The notes: a model not told the origin generated them from the letters alone. Numbered from the stretch's first letter, positions 16,845-26,260 are shown. The stretch: DNA of 47,987 bases from Burkholderiaceae bacterium (GCA_019234815.1 JAFALA010000089.1:1-47987); one strand, 5' to 3'. Numbers and translations: made by a program.

Positions 16845-17762
16845 TCAGGTGGTTTCCGACAGCGCCTTGCGCATCTTCTTCATGGCCGCGACTTCGATCT
16901 GGCGGATGCGTTCGGCGCTGACGCCGTATTCCGCCGCCAGGTCGTGCAGGGTCATGCCGCCGCTGCTGTCGTCGTTGACCTTCAGCCAGCGCTCTTCGAC
17001 GATGCGGCGGCTGCGCTCGTCCAGCGCCGCCAGCGCGCGGGTGATGCCGTCGCCCGACAGAGCATCGCGGCTGCGGCTTTCCAGCACGCGAGTGGGCTCA
17101 TGGCTCTCGTCGGTGAGGTAGGCGATCGGCGCGAAGCTCTCGCTGTCGTCGTCGACTTGCGCCTCGAGCGCCACGTCGCCGCCCGACATGCGGGTTTCCA
17201 TCTCCAGCACCTCCTCGCGCTTGACGTTCAACTCGCGCGCCATGTGCGCGACCTCGGCCTCCGTGAGGCTGTTGCGGTGCGTCTGTGAGTCGTCGCTGCC
17301 TTCCTTCAACTGGTGCTTCATCGAGCGCAGGTTGAAGAACAGCTTGCGTTGCGCCTTGGTGGTGGCAACCTTGACCATGCGCCAGTTGCGCAGGATGTAT
17401 TCGTGGATCTCGGCCTTGATCCAGTGCATGGCGTAGGAAACCAGGCGCACGCCCTGCTCGGGGTCGTAGCGCTTGACGGCCTTCATCAGGCCGACGTTGC
17501 CTTCCTGGATCAGGTCGCCCTGGGGCAGCCCGTAACCGAGGTATTGGCGGGAAATCGACACCACCAGGCGCAGGTGCGACAGCACCAGGCGGCTGGCCGC
17601 CTCCAGGTCGCCGCTGGCGCGCAGGCGGCGGGCGTAGTCCTGTTCCTCGCTGGCGCTCAGCATGGGCATGTGGTTGATGGATGAGATGTACGCGTCCAAA
17701 TTGCCCAGCGAGGGCAACATGGCCCATGGATCGCGAACGGAAATGGCGTTGTGCGTGGTCAT
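16845..17762 (-). CDS. rpoH: RNA polymerase heat-shock sigma factor RpoH (sigma-32)
   Basis: 305-residue group 3 sigma-70 family factor. Region 2 contains GDLIQEGNVGLMKAVKRYDP and the promoter-melting segment YAMHWIKAEIHEYI; the RpoH box QRKLFFNLR is at 138-146, which separates it from other sigmas; region 4 has the helix-turn-helix HDLAAEYGVSAERIRQIE. It directs heat-shock gene transcription. A perfect CIRCE inverted repeat lies 50-77 bases before the start, overlapping the likely promoter, so transcription is probably repressed by HrcA. It converges on the SCO1 gene with a 29-base gap. Confidence 0.97.
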   Translation of the reverse strand: MTTHNAISVRDPWAMLPSLGNLDAYISSINHMPMLSASEEQDYARRLRASGDLEAASRLVLSHLRLVVSISRQYLGYGLPQGDLIQEGNVGLMKAVKRYDPEQGVRLVSYAMHWIKAEIHEYILRNWRMVKVATTKAQRKLFFNLRSMKHQLKEGSDDSQTHRNSLTEAEVAHMARELNVKREEVLEMETRMSGGDVALEAQVDDDSESFAPIAYLTDESHEPTRVLESRSRDALSGDGITRALAALDERSRRIVEERWLKVNDDSSGGMTLHDLAAEYGVSAERIRQIEVAAMKKMRKALSETT

Positions 17763-17809
17763 TGAAAGTCTCTTTCTGCAAAAAGGCAGTCTGCCTCTTG
17801 TCAGCTCTT

Positions 17810-17839
17810 ATATTAGCACTCTCTGGCATTGAGTGCTAA
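17810..17839 (-). promoter_or_regulatory. Candidate rpoH promoter overlapping CIRCE
   Basis: On the minus strand TTAGCA (-35, 4 of 6) is 18 bases from TAATAT (-10, 4 of 6). The -35 hexamer and spacer are inside the CIRCE repeat, and the -10 begins in its last bases, so HrcA binding would exclude RNA polymerase. The 5' leader to the ATG would be about 40 bases. Confidence 0.5.
17813..17839. promoter_or_regulatory. CIRCE operator (HrcA binding site)
   Basis: The sequence TTAGCACTC, nine bases, GAGTGCTAA matches the CIRCE consensus exactly in both arms and spacing. CIRCE is the operator of the HrcA repressor, whose folding depends on GroEL. It lies upstream of rpoH and 276 bases before the divergent PAS-GGDEF-EAL gene. 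rpoH is the likely target because of distance and promoter overlap. Confidence 0.93.
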
Positions 17840-18114
17840 TGGTTTGCTCGACACGAGAAACTCTATTTGGATCAATGACTTAGCGATCAGCTCCCGGAAG
17901 GGGTATGGCGGGCGCCCGCACCCAGGCGTTGGCAGCCCCTGGGTGGTTCCGAGCGTTGGCGGCAGCCGACGAAATGCGCCAACCTAGGCGGAAACCCCTG
18001 TCGCCCTGCGGCAGTGGCTGTTCGAAAATTCAATTTTTGCGCGCGGCGCGACGTGCATTGGCAGCGCGTGTGGCGGCGGATCAGATTGATAAATACATCG
18101 TTGTGAAGTGAAGC
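17840..18114. other. Non-coding region between CIRCE and the PAS-GGDEF-EAL gene
   Basis: With the rpoH leader this makes a 352-base gap without a convincing gene. It contains a stem CCCAGG / CCTGGG (17930-17944) and a short A/T hairpin around AAAATTCAATTTTT near 18026-18038. GATAAAT at 18088-18094 is an A/T-rich -10 candidate. GTGAAGTGAAG just before the ATG may serve as the ribosome site. The region was read for a c-di-GMP riboswitch and none was found. Confidence 0.5.
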
Positions 18115-20304
18115 ATGTGGTTTGAACTGATTTGCGCGGCAATGGCTGGAGGCTTGGCGGTTGCAGGTCTCATCCTGTTGTGGGGCCGCCGCGGGCCTTT
18201 GGGGGCGGTGCGCACTGAAGATCAGAAAATCGAAACCGGAAATGGTTTATTCGATATTTTTGAGAAATCCCTGCTGGCGCTCTATGTCGTATTCGAGCGC
18301 AAAGTCATTTACGCGAACGAGGCGGCCGTCAAGCTGCTCGGGTATGACAGCGCCGAGGAATTGGTCGGGCATACCGTCGACAAATTCACGGCGCCTGAAG
18401 ATCTGAATCTGCTCAATGAGATGCATCGCCGCCGCGAAAGCGGCGAGGTGGCCTCGGTCAAATATGCTTATCGCGCCCTGCAGAAAAACGGCGAGATGCG
18501 CTGGGTGGAGGCGCACGGCAGCGCCGTTCCCTATCGCGGCGGCCGGGCCGTGGTGGGTTTGGCGGTCGACGCCAGCCGCAATGTCGAGTTTGAAAAGCAG
18601 TCCCGGCTGGCCAACCATGTCTTCAGGTCGCTGACCGAGGGCATCCTGGTTACCGACCCGGACTTCCTCATCGAAGCCGTCAACCCAGCGTTCACGCGCA
18701 TCACGGGCTACGGGGCGGCGGATGCGCTCGGCAAGAAGTCGCTGCTGATGGATACCAACCATGTGGCGGCCATCTACAGCCGTGACATCCTGCATGCACT
18801 GAAGACCACCGGGCACTGGGAAGGCGAGATCACGGACCGGCGCCGAAATGGCCAGCATTATCCGGCCTGGGTTTCCATATCTGCGGTGCTGGGGGCCCAG
18901 GGCGAGATATTGAATTATGTTTATGTATTCACCGACAATACCAATCGGAAAGAGGCGGAGAATCGCCTGAAAAACCTGGCCTCACGCGATGGCCTGACCG
19001 GGTTGTTGAACCGCGCCACTTTTGTCAACAACCTCGATGGTTTGATTCGGGAGAGCGCTGCGCGAGGCAACGAGCTGGGCGTCCTGTTTATCGATCTGGA
19101 CCATTTCAAGAGTATCAACGATACCCTCGGCCATGGCATTGGCGACAAACTCCTGAAGGAAATTGCCGACCGCATGCGCGCCGAATTGAGGCATACCGAT
19201 ATTGCTGCCCGAATCGGCGGCGACGAGTTTGTCGTGGTGATCGACAATATTGCGTCGGCACAGAATGCCGAACGCATGGCGCAACGCTTGATCGAGCGCA
19301 TCTCGCGGCCCATCGTGGTCAACGAGCAGGAGATCTTCGTGACCACCAGCGTGGGCCTGGCCTGCTATCCGGCCGACGGCGCCGATGGGGAGAGCCTGCT
19401 GCGGCACGCGGACATCGCCATGTACCAGGCCAAGGCGCGGGGCCGGAACATGCTGCAGCTGTTCCGCGACGACATGACGGCCCATGCGCTCAAGCGCATG
19501 AGCATGGAGAACGGACTGCACCGTGCGCTGGACCGGGACGAGTTCTACCTGGTGTTCCAGCCGCAGTTTTCGGCCGCCGACGGTCGACTGGTCGGGGCCG
19601 AGGCGCTGATCCGCTGGCGCAGCGCCGACGGTGAGGAGATTTTCCCGGGCGATTTCATTCCGGCGGCGGAAAGCAATGGCCTGATCGTTCCCATTGGCGC
19701 CTGGGTGCTCAACGAGGCGTGCCGCTGCATGCGCAAATGGCTGGACGAGGGCCTTCAACTGGAGCGGATCGCGGTCAACCTGTCGCCGCGCCAGTTCGCT
19801 TGCGAGCATCTGCTGGACACCATCCAATCGGCCCTGGCGGTTCATGGCTTGGAGGGCCGCTACCTGGAGCTCGAAATCACCGAGGGCCTGATCCTGAATT
19901 ATTCCCAGGACGTCACCTCTGTGCTCAACGAAATCCGCGCCATGGGCATCGAGCTGTCCATCGACGATTTCGGCACCGGGTATTCGTCCTTGTCGGTCCT
20001 GAAGAACACGCCGGTCCACAAGCTCAAGATCGATCGCCGGTTCACGCAAGGGCTGCCGCACGATTCGGACGACGTCGCCATCACCGAAGCCATCTTGGCG
20101 GTGGCGCAGAAACTGGATCTCAAGGTGGTCGCCGAAGGGGTGGAAAAACCCGAGCAGCAAGCCTTCCTCAAGGCCGCCGCCTGCGATGTGTTCCAGGGCT
20201 ATTTGCTGGGCCGGCCCATGCCGGAAGCCGCCATGGACCATTTCCTGCAACAGCATCTGGGCGAGCCAAAGGTCGCCGCGGACGCGCTGGATTCCGTGTC
20301 CTGA
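18115..20304 (+). CDS. PAS-PAS-GGDEF-EAL cyclic-di-GMP turnover protein
   Basis: 729-residue protein. An N-terminal hydrophobic helix (about 5-23) anchors it; two PAS domains follow (about 45-160 and 165-280), then GGDEF (about 285-445) and EAL (about 460-710). The cyclase active site is intact (RIGGDEF, 368-372) and an RxxD inhibitory site (Arg359-Asp362) lies five residues before it. The phosphodiesterase motif EAL at 496-498 and DDFGTGYSSL are intact, so both synthesis and hydrolysis of c-di-GMP are possible; which dominates cannot be read. PAS domains suggest redox, light or small-ligand input. The first 1.2 kb has more A/T-ending codons than the EAL part. Confidence 0.94.
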   Translation: MWFELICAAMAGGLAVAGLILLWGRRGPLGAVRTEDQKIETGNGLFDIFEKSLLALYVVFERKVIYANEAAVKLLGYDSAEELVGHTVDKFTAPEDLNLLNEMHRRRESGEVASVKYAYRALQKNGEMRWVEAHGSAVPYRGGRAVVGLAVDASRNVEFEKQSRLANHVFRSLTEGILVTDPDFLIEAVNPAFTRITGYGAADALGKKSLLMDTNHVAAIYSRDILHALKTTGHWEGEITDRRRNGQHYPAWVSISAVLGAQGEILNYVYVFTDNTNRKEAENRLKNLASRDGLTGLLNRATFVNNLDGLIRESAARGNELGVLFIDLDHFKSINDTLGHGIGDKLLKEIADRMRAELRHTDIAARIGGDEFVVVIDNIASAQNAERMAQRLIERISRPIVVNEQEIFVTTSVGLACYPADGADGESLLRHADIAMYQAKARGRNMLQLFRDDMTAHALKRMSMENGLHRALDRDEFYLVFQPQFSAADGRLVGAEALIRWRSADGEEIFPGDFIPAAESNGLIVPIGAWVLNEACRCMRKWLDEGLQLERIAVNLSPRQFACEHLLDTIQSALAVHGLEGRYLELEITEGLILNYSQDVTSVLNEIRAMGIELSIDDFGTGYSSLSVLKNTPVHKLKIDRRFTQGLPHDSDDVAITEAILAVAQKLDLKVVAEGVEKPEQQAFLKAAACDVFQGYLLGRPMPEAAMDHFLQQHLGEPKVAADALDSVS

Positions 20305-20446
20305 ATCCCGGCGAGCCGATACCGCTCATCGTGTCCCAGTGCGGTTCAAGCCTGCATCATGGCCATTCGTCGCGCGGCGCTGGCGTCCCGGGCCATGACT
20401 TCCGATACTCCATGTCATCCTCTCATGGCAAGGATTTCGGTGAATC

Positions 20447-20743
20447 ATGAGTTTGCTGACACCTCACAAATACGGTTGCGCGGGCCTTTGGCTGCTGGCG
20501 CTTGGTTTTGGCGTTTCGGGCGCCTTGGCGCCACAGACGGCGCAGGCCAGCGAAGTGGTGAAGCTGGCGCGGCTGGTGCTGACGGGCAAGACCGGCGGCG
20601 AGTCGGCCGGTGCTTCAAGCGCGTCGGCCAAGGCGGGAGCCGCTGCTGCTTCTGCGGCGGGCGCCGAGCGCCTGACCGGCGTCGTGCTCGACGCTTTGCA
20701 GGCCAGGACCACGGCCAATTCGGCGGTCCGGAGCGCGGGCTGA
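20447..20743 (+). CDS. Small exported protein of unknown function
   Basis: 98-residue protein with a typical signal peptide ending near TAQAS (cleavage about 34-35). The mature part is about 64 residues, low in complexity (Ala/Ser/Gly-rich, about 47-72), with a short helix-like segment SEVVKLARLVLTG before it and ERLTGVVLDALQ after. AAGGA is 13 bases upstream of the ATG. I do not recognise the family. The SET-domain gene begins 4 bases after its stop, so they are probably cotranscribed. Confidence 0.6.
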   Translation: MSLLTPHKYGCAGLWLLALGFGVSGALAPQTAQASEVVKLARLVLTGKTGGESAGASSASAKAGAAAASAAGAERLTGVVLDALQARTTANSAVRSAG

Positions 20744-20747
20744 TGCG

Positions 20748-21263
20748 ATGCCGCGCCTGACCGTCATCGGCAATGACGCCGCGCAGGCGCAGGGCCAGCC
20801 GCAGGAACAAGTGGCTGCGGCCGGGCGCGCCATATCCGGATCCGGGGTCGGACCCCGGTCAGCCGAACGGTTTTTGCTGCAGGTCGGTCCGTCGGCGATC
20901 GACGGCCTGGGCGTGTTTGCGCAGGAGGCCATTCCTGCGAGGCGCAAGATCGGCGAGATGCGCGGCGAAATCATTTCGGTGGCCGAGGCGCGCCGCCGTG
21001 CCAAAGGCCAGGCGCGCGTGCATCTCGTGGAGATCAGCGCACGAACCGCCGTCGATGCCAGCCAGACGACGGGGGCGCTGCGCTACATCAACCATTCGTG
21101 CGCGCCCAACACCAGCCTGCAGACCCGGCAGGGGCGGGCGGAATTCTTTGCCTTGCGCGATATTGTGGCCGGCGAGGAACTCACGGCCAATTACGGCATC
21201 AGCCATCATGACGGGCGGCTGCGATGCCATTGCGGCGCGCCGCAGTGCCGGGGCCGGCTCTGA
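20748..21263 (+). CDS. SET-domain protein, putative protein-lysine methyltransferase
   Basis: 171-residue protein with a compact SET domain (about 42-150). The conserved elements are IDGLGVFAQEAIPARRKIGE at the start, RYINHSCAPNT (NHSC at 115-118, the SAM-binding and pseudoknot motif), and GEELTANYG with Tyr149. A post-SET cysteine set follows (Cys160, Cys162, Cys167), which with Cys118 could bind zinc as in eukaryotic enzymes. Substrate in bacteria is unknown. The N-terminal 40 residues are Gln/Ala-rich and probably disordered; a later start is possible. It lies just after the small exported protein gene and converges on the UPF0149 gene. Confidence 0.85.
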   Translation: MPRLTVIGNDAAQAQGQPQEQVAAAGRAISGSGVGPRSAERFLLQVGPSAIDGLGVFAQEAIPARRKIGEMRGEIISVAEARRRAKGQARVHLVEISARTAVDASQTTGALRYINHSCAPNTSLQTRQGRAEFFALRDIVAGEELTANYGISHHDGRLRCHCGAPQCRGRL

Positions 21264-21284
21264 GCGAGCCGTCGCCGCACCGGC

Positions 21285-21980
21285 TCAGTGCTTGGCGCCG
21301 GGGTCGAACTGGAGCCAGAACAGGCGCAGGTCCTGGACCGAGAACAGGGCGTCGTCCAGCAGCACGTCCTGCGTGACTTCGTCTTCCGGTTCGTAGGAGT
21401 CCTGGATATAGCGCTGGCGCTGCGGACCGTCAGGCATGGCCAGCACGGCCACGGCCAGCAGCAGGGTGTCCAGCATCTGGCCGGGCTCGCTGTCGTCTTC
21501 GTGCACGTACCAGGCGTCCTCGAAGTCGTCGACGGCCTGCATGAAGCCCTCGGCCCACATCACGCCCATCTCGGGCAGGTCGGACAGCTGGTCTTCGCGC
21601 AGCACGCCGGAGGCCAGCAGCTCGGCCTTGGTGGCCTCGTCGAACTCGGTGATCAGCGGCTCCAGCTGCATCGCATCCTGGTTTTCAAGCAGGGTCTCGG
21701 GGTCGAGCGCCTCGGCGATTTCGTTCCAGCGCAGGTGCAGCGCCTCCATGAATTCGTCGACGGCTTCGCGCTCTTCCAGCACGGCGGGCCAGCTGTCGCC
21801 GAACAGGGCGTCCATGGCCTGGATCGGCGAGGCGACCACCGGGCCGCAGATCAGTGCGGTCATGTAGCCGTCGAGCGTGTCGATGGGCACGGCATCGGCC
21901 TCGTCATCGGAGGCCGCGGCGAGGATGGATAGCAGGCCGGCCAGGCGCTCGGCATTGTCGTGATCGATGGTGTTGCTCAT
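21285..21980 (-). CDS. UPF0149 (YgfB/YecA) family protein
   Basis: 231-residue acidic protein of the UPF0149 family: the segment DTLDGYMTALICGPVVASPIQAMDALFG near the N-terminus and LPEMGVMWAEGFMQAVDDFEDAW in the middle are characteristic. The C-terminal SEC-C metal-binding tail found in YecA is absent. Function is not established in this lineage. GAGGAAG precedes the ATG, and the gene starts 9 bases after the alaS stop, so it is cotranscribed with alaS. Confidence 0.85.
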   Translation of the reverse strand: MSNTIDHDNAERLAGLLSILAAASDDEADAVPIDTLDGYMTALICGPVVASPIQAMDALFGDSWPAVLEEREAVDEFMEALHLRWNEIAEALDPETLLENQDAMQLEPLITEFDEATKAELLASGVLREDQLSDLPEMGVMWAEGFMQAVDDFEDAWYVHEDDSEPGQMLDTLLLAVAVLAMPDGPQRQRYIQDSYEPEDEVTQDVLLDDALFSVQDLRLFWLQFDPGAKH

Positions 21981-21989
21981 GGCGCTTCC

Positions 21990-24617
21990 TCAGAGTTTCG
22001 CGCTGACCCAGTCCTGCACGCTGGCCAGCGCGCCGGCCAAGGCCGCAGGGTTGGTGCCGCCGGCCATGGCCAGGTCGGGCTTGCCGCCGCCCTTGCCGCC
22101 AACCTGTTGCGCCACGAAATTGACCAGGTCGCCGGCCTTGAGCTTGGCCGTGCTGTCGGATGTCACGCCGGCCGCCAGCTGGACCTTGTCGCCTTCGACG
22201 GTGGCCAGCACGATGGCGGCGGTCTTGAGCTTGTCCTTGAGCTTGTCCAGGGTGTCGCGCAGGGTCTTGGCGTCGGCGCCTTCGAGTTGGGCGGCCAGCA
22301 CTTTCAGGCCCTTGATCTCGACGGCTTGCGACATCAGCTCGTCGCCCTGGGCCGAGGCCAGCTTGCCCTTGAGCGCGGCGATTTCCTTTTCCAGCGCGCG
22401 AATGTGTTCCTGGGTGGCCGCGACGCGGACCGGCAGTTCGGCGGGCGAGGTCTTCAGCAACGCAGCCAGGCCTTGCACCGTGCCTTCGAGCGATTGCGCA
22501 TGGCTCAGCGCATGGCGGCCGGTGATGGCCTCGACGCGGCGCACGCCAGCGGCCACGCCGCCTTCCGCCACGATCTTGAACTGGCCGATGTCGCCGGTGC
22601 GGTGCACGTGGGTGCCGCCGCAGAGTTCCTTGGAGCTGCCGATAGCGCACACGCGCACGGTCTCGCCGTATTTCTCGCCGAACAGCATCATGGCGCCGCT
22701 CTTTTGCGCGTCTTCCAGTGCCATCACCTGCGAATGGGCATCGGCATTGGCCAGGATCTCGTCGTTGACGAGTTCCTCGATCTCGCGGATCTCCTCGGCG
22801 CTCAGCGGCTGGCCATGCGAGAAGTCGAAGCGCGTGCGGTCGGGCGTGACCTGCGAGCCCTTTTGCTGCACATGCTCGCCCAGCACTTCGCGCAGCGCCT
22901 TGTGCATCAGGTGGGTGGCGCTGTGGTTGCGCACGGTGGCCTGGCGCAGTTCGGCGTTGACGCGGGCCTGGAAGCTGTCGCCGACGCGGATGCTGCCTTC
23001 CATGACGCGGCCATGGTGGCCGAACACGTCGGCCTGGATCTTGAGCGTGTCTTCGACGGCGAAGCGGCTGCTGGCATTGCGCAGCTCGCCCTGGTCGCCG
23101 CACTGGCCGCCGCTCTCGGCGTAGAAGGGCGTGTGGTCCAGCACGATGACGGCATCGTCGCCGGCGCTGGCCTGCTCGACCGGGGCGCCGTCCACGTAAA
23201 CGGCGGTCACGCGGCTGTGCTCGCAGACCAGGTGCTCGTAGCCATGGAAGGCGGTCGGCGCGCCCGAGTATTCCAGGCCTTGCGCCATCTTGAACTTGCC
23301 GGCGGCGCGCGCCTGCTCGCGCTGGCGCGCCATGGCGGCGTCGAAGCCGGCCTGGTCCACCGTCACGCCGCGCTCGCGGCAGACGTCGGCGGTCAGGTCG
23401 ACCGGGAAGCCGTAGGTGTCGTGCAGCTTGAACGCCGTCTCGCCGTCGATCTGCTGGGCACCCTGGCTGAGCGCGCCGTCGAGGATTTCCATGCCGTTGG
23501 CGATGGTCAGGAAGAAGCGCTCCTCCTCGGTCTTCAAGACCTCGGTGATGCGGCGCTCGTTGGCGCGCAGCTCGGGGTAGGCCTCGCCCATCTCGGCGGC
23601 AAGCGCAGCCACCAGGGTGTGGAAGAAGGGGGTGCGGGCGCCGAGCTTGTAGCCGTGGCGGATGGCGCGGCGCGCGATGCGGCGCAGCACGTAGCCGCGG
23701 CCCTCGTTGCTCGGGATCACGCCGTCGGCCACCGTGAACGAGCAGGCGCGGATGTGGTCGGCAATGACCTTGAGGCTGGGGCTGCTTGCATCGCAGTCGC
23801 CGCCGCCGTTGGCGTCCACGCCAGCCTTGGCAGCCGCGAGGAGCTTCACGAAGGTGTCGATCTCGTAGTTGCTGTGCACGTGCTGCAGCACGGCGGCGAT
23901 GCGCTCCAGGCCCATGCCGGTGTCCACCGAGGGCTTGGGCAGCGGGTGCATGACGCCGTCTTCGGTGCGGTTGAACTGCATGAAGACGTTGTTCCAGATC
24001 TCGATATAGCGGTCGCCGTCTTCATCGGGACTGCCCGGGGGGCCGCCGGGGATGCCTTCGCCGTGGTCGTAGAAGATCTCGGTGCAGGGGCCGCAGGGGC
24101 CGGTGTCGCCCATCATCCAGAAGTTGTCGGACATGTAGCGGCCGCCCTTGTTGTCGCCGATGCGCACGATGCGCTCGGCCGGCACGCCGACCTGCTTGTT
24201 CCAGATCTCGTAGGCCTCGTCGTCCTCCGAGTAGACGGTGACCCAGAGCTTGTCCTTGGGCAGCTTGAAGTGCTCGGTCAGCAGCTCCCAGGCATAGCTG
24301 ATGGCGTCCTTCTTGAAGTAGTCGCCGAAGCTGAAATTGCCCAGCATCTCGAAGAACGTATGGTGGCGGGCCGTGTAGCCGACGTTGTCGAGGTCGTTGT
24401 GCTTACCGCCGGCGCGAATGCATTTCTGCGAGGTGGTGGCGCGCGAGTAGGGGCGCTTGTCGAAGCCCAGGAACACGTCCTTGAACTGGTTCATGCCGGC
24501 GTTGGTGAACAGCAGCGTCGGGTCGTCGCCAGGCACGACCGGGCTGGAGGCGACGATCTGGTGTCCCTTGGATTCGAAGAACTTCAGGAAGGTGTTGCGG
24601 ATCTCGGAGGCTTTCAT
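21990..24617 (-). CDS. alaS: Alanyl-tRNA synthetase
   Basis: 875-residue class II synthetase charging tRNA-Ala. The catalytic domain begins [19 protein letters not shown] and has [14 protein letters not shown] (motif 1 region) and [12 protein letters not shown] (motif 3). The editing domain has HSATHLMH and the zinc-type [13 protein letters not shown]. The C-terminal C-Ala domain ends with [15 protein letters not shown]. Length is normal. It heads a two-gene operon with UPF0149. A 36-codon frame ending in an ATGA overlap with the alaS start is described under findings. Confidence 0.98.
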   Translation of the reverse strand: MKASEIRNTFLKFFESKGHQIVASSPVVPGDDPTLLFTNAGMNQFKDVFLGFDKRPYSRATTSQKCIRAGGKHNDLDNVGYTARHHTFFEMLGNFSFGDYFKKDAISYAWELLTEHFKLPKDKLWVTVYSEDDEAYEIWNKQVGVPAERIVRIGDNKGGRYMSDNFWMMGDTGPCGPCTEIFYDHGEGIPGGPPGSPDEDGDRYIEIWNNVFMQFNRTEDGVMHPLPKPSVDTGMGLERIAAVLQHVHSNYEIDTFVKLLAAAKAGVDANGGGDCDASSPSLKVIADHIRACSFTVADGVIPSNEGRGYVLRRIARRAIRHGYKLGARTPFFHTLVAALAAEMGEAYPELRANERRITEVLKTEEERFFLTIANGMEILDGALSQGAQQIDGETAFKLHDTYGFPVDLTADVCRERGVTVDQAGFDAAMARQREQARAAGKFKMAQGLEYSGAPTAFHGYEHLVCEHSRVTAVYVDGAPVEQASAGDDAVIVLDHTPFYAESGGQCGDQGELRNASSRFAVEDTLKIQADVFGHHGRVMEGSIRVGDSFQARVNAELRQATVRNHSATHLMHKALREVLGEHVQQKGSQVTPDRTRFDFSHGQPLSAEEIREIEELVNDEILANADAHSQVMALEDAQKSGAMMLFGEKYGETVRVCAIGSSKELCGGTHVHRTGDIGQFKIVAEGGVAAGVRRVEAITGRHALSHAQSLEGTVQGLAALLKTSPAELPVRVAATQEHIRALEKEIAALKGKLASAQGDELMSQAVEIKGLKVLAAQLEGADAKTLRDTLDKLKDKLKTAAIVLATVEGDKVQLAAGVTSDSTAKLKAGDLVNFVAQQVGGKGGGKPDLAMAGGTNPAALAGALASVQDWVSAKL

Positions 24618-24768
24618 GAGCGTTTTAACGGCTGTTTTTTTAGGTCAATCGGCACGCCGACACGATGGGCGACATGATCCAGAAGGGTGTCTTTCGATAC
24701 CCTGTCCATACCCTTGGTGGCCATGTTTCACGGCCGTGTTTTGCGGACCCGCCACAGGGCACGCGATT

Positions 24769-26178
24769 TTAGTCGATGCGGGGCACTCCAGCCTTGATGT
24801 GCGCGTCCAGAAAGGTCCAGAGCCGCTCGTCCTCGCAGAACGCCACATTGAAGCGCATCCAGGGCGTGGCGTGCAGGTCGCTCATGAACAGGTGGCCGGG
24901 GCCCAGCATGATGTCGTGCTCGGCCGCCTGGTTGGACAGGGCCACCGCGTCGGGCAGGGCGGCATGGCGGGCCCACAGGAACATACCGGCCTTGGGCTCG
25001 TGGAAGAGCTCGAAGCCCAGCGCGCTGAGCCGGCCGGCGGTCTGCTGGTGGGCCTGGGCCAGGCGCTCGCGCAGCGACTTGAGGTGCTTGCGCCAGCGGC
25101 CTTCGGTCAGCGCGCCATGGACCAGGCGCTCGCCCAGCTCGGCCGAGGTCAGGCCGGAGATCATCTTGAGCTGCGCCAGGTCTTCGACCATGTCGGGGTG
25201 GGCGGCCAGGTAGCCGACGCGGATATTTGGCGAGATGGTCTTGGAGTAGCTGCCTATCGTGATGACGCGCGCCAGCTGGTCCAGGCTGGCCAGCGAGGGG
25301 CGCGGTTCGGGGTCCAGGTCGGCGTAGATGTCGTTCTCGACGATCAGCATGTCATGGCGTTCCGCCAACTGCAGCACCTTGTGCAGCTGCGCCAGGGTGG
25401 CGACCGAGCCGGTCGGACTGTGCAGGCGCGGCTGCGTGAAGAAGACGCGCGGCCGGTGTGTCTTGATGGCGTCTTCGAGTGCGGCCAGGTCCCAGCCCTG
25501 CGGCGTGCGCGGCGCGCCGACCAGCGTCGCGCCCTGGTAGCGCAGCGAGAACAGCAGATTGGCGTAGCCGGGGTCGTCGACCAGCACGGCGTCGCCCGCG
25601 TGCACGAGGCGGCGCACGCACAGGTCCAGCGCCTGGCTGGAGCCCTGCGTGAGCAGCACCTGGCTCGGCTGGATCTGCACCTCGTGTTCGGCCAAGGCCG
25701 TGCAGATCAGCTCGCGCAGCGGCGGATAGCCCTTGGGGTCGCCATAGCCGCCCAGTTCCGCGTCGTCGGTGGCCAGGCTGCGCAGGGCGCGGCGCAGGCC
25801 GTCCTCGAACAGCCATTCGCCGGGAAACCAGCCGCAGCCGGCCTTGACGGCCAGGTGCCGGTTCTCGAAGATCTTGCGCAGGTACCACATGGCGTCGAAG
25901 CCTTCGGCGCGCGGGCTGGTCGCCGCCGGGCCGCCGGTCTGGGGCCTCGCGCGGACAAAAAAGCCGGATTGCGGGCGCGACACCAGGCAGCCCTGCGCGA
26001 CCAGGCGGTCGTAAGCCTCTACCACCGTGAACACGCTCACCTGCAAGGCCTGCGCGAATTGCCGGATGGACGGCAGCTTGGTGCCCGCACGCAGGGCTCC
26101 GGACTCGATCTGGGCTCGCAAGGCTTCGACGATCTGGGTCACCAGCGGGATGGGGCTGTCGGGGTGCAAGGTCAACAT
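24769..26178 (-). CDS. MocR/GabR-type transcription regulator (GntR-aminotransferase fusion)
   Basis: 469-residue PLP-dependent regulator. The N-terminal winged helix (about 8-76) has the GntR signature GTKLPSIRQFAQALQVSVFTVVEAYDRL. The C-terminal aminotransferase fold-type I domain keeps the PLP lysine Lys313 (GSYSKTISP) and the aspartate Asp283 (ENDIYAD); the usual NPTG motif reads SPTG, so the Asn that touches PLP is Ser. It is divergent from gabT-gabD, the arrangement of B. subtilis gabR, and probably senses GABA plus PLP. Activation or repression cannot be read. The ATG is the first of the frame and lies 165 bases from gabT. Confidence 0.9.
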   Translation of the reverse strand: MLTLHPDSPIPLVTQIVEALRAQIESGALRAGTKLPSIRQFAQALQVSVFTVVEAYDRLVAQGCLVSRPQSGFFVRARPQTGGPAATSPRAEGFDAMWYLRKIFENRHLAVKAGCGWFPGEWLFEDGLRRALRSLATDDAELGGYGDPKGYPPLRELICTALAEHEVQIQPSQVLLTQGSSQALDLCVRRLVHAGDAVLVDDPGYANLLFSLRYQGATLVGAPRTPQGWDLAALEDAIKTHRPRVFFTQPRLHSPTGSVATLAQLHKVLQLAERHDMLIVENDIYADLDPEPRPSLASLDQLARVITIGSYSKTISPNIRVGYLAAHPDMVEDLAQLKMISGLTSAELGERLVHGALTEGRWRKHLKSLRERLAQAHQQTAGRLSALGFELFHEPKAGMFLWARHAALPDAVALSNQAAEHDIMLGPGHLFMSDLHATPWMRFNVAFCEDERLWTFLDAHIKAGVPRID

Positions 26179-26247
26179 GGTGCTTGGATTCGTCTCGGGC
26201 GGCAGGGTCGCGGGTCAAGCCGCATTGAACTGTATAGGGTTGACGAC

Positions 26248-26260
26248 CGGCACAGTGCCG
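26248..26260. promoter_or_regulatory. Palindrome in the mocR-gabT intergenic region
   Basis: A perfect palindrome CGGCAC-A-GTGCCG lies near the middle of the divergent promoter region, 69 bases from the regulator start and 89 from gabT. It could be an operator or a stem. The known GabR site is direct repeats, so this need not be the MocR site. Confidence 0.3.

Noticed and set aside
17880..18114. Possible c-di-GMP (GEMM) riboswitch before the PAS-GGDEF-EAL gene.
   Set aside because: The conserved GEMM core with its two stems and tetraloop/receptor was not found; only unrelated short stems are present.
21960..24677. A 905-codon open frame on the plus strand opposite alaS.
   Set aside because: Composition is Ala/Val/His/Gly-rich without domains, and alaS on the other strand is certain.
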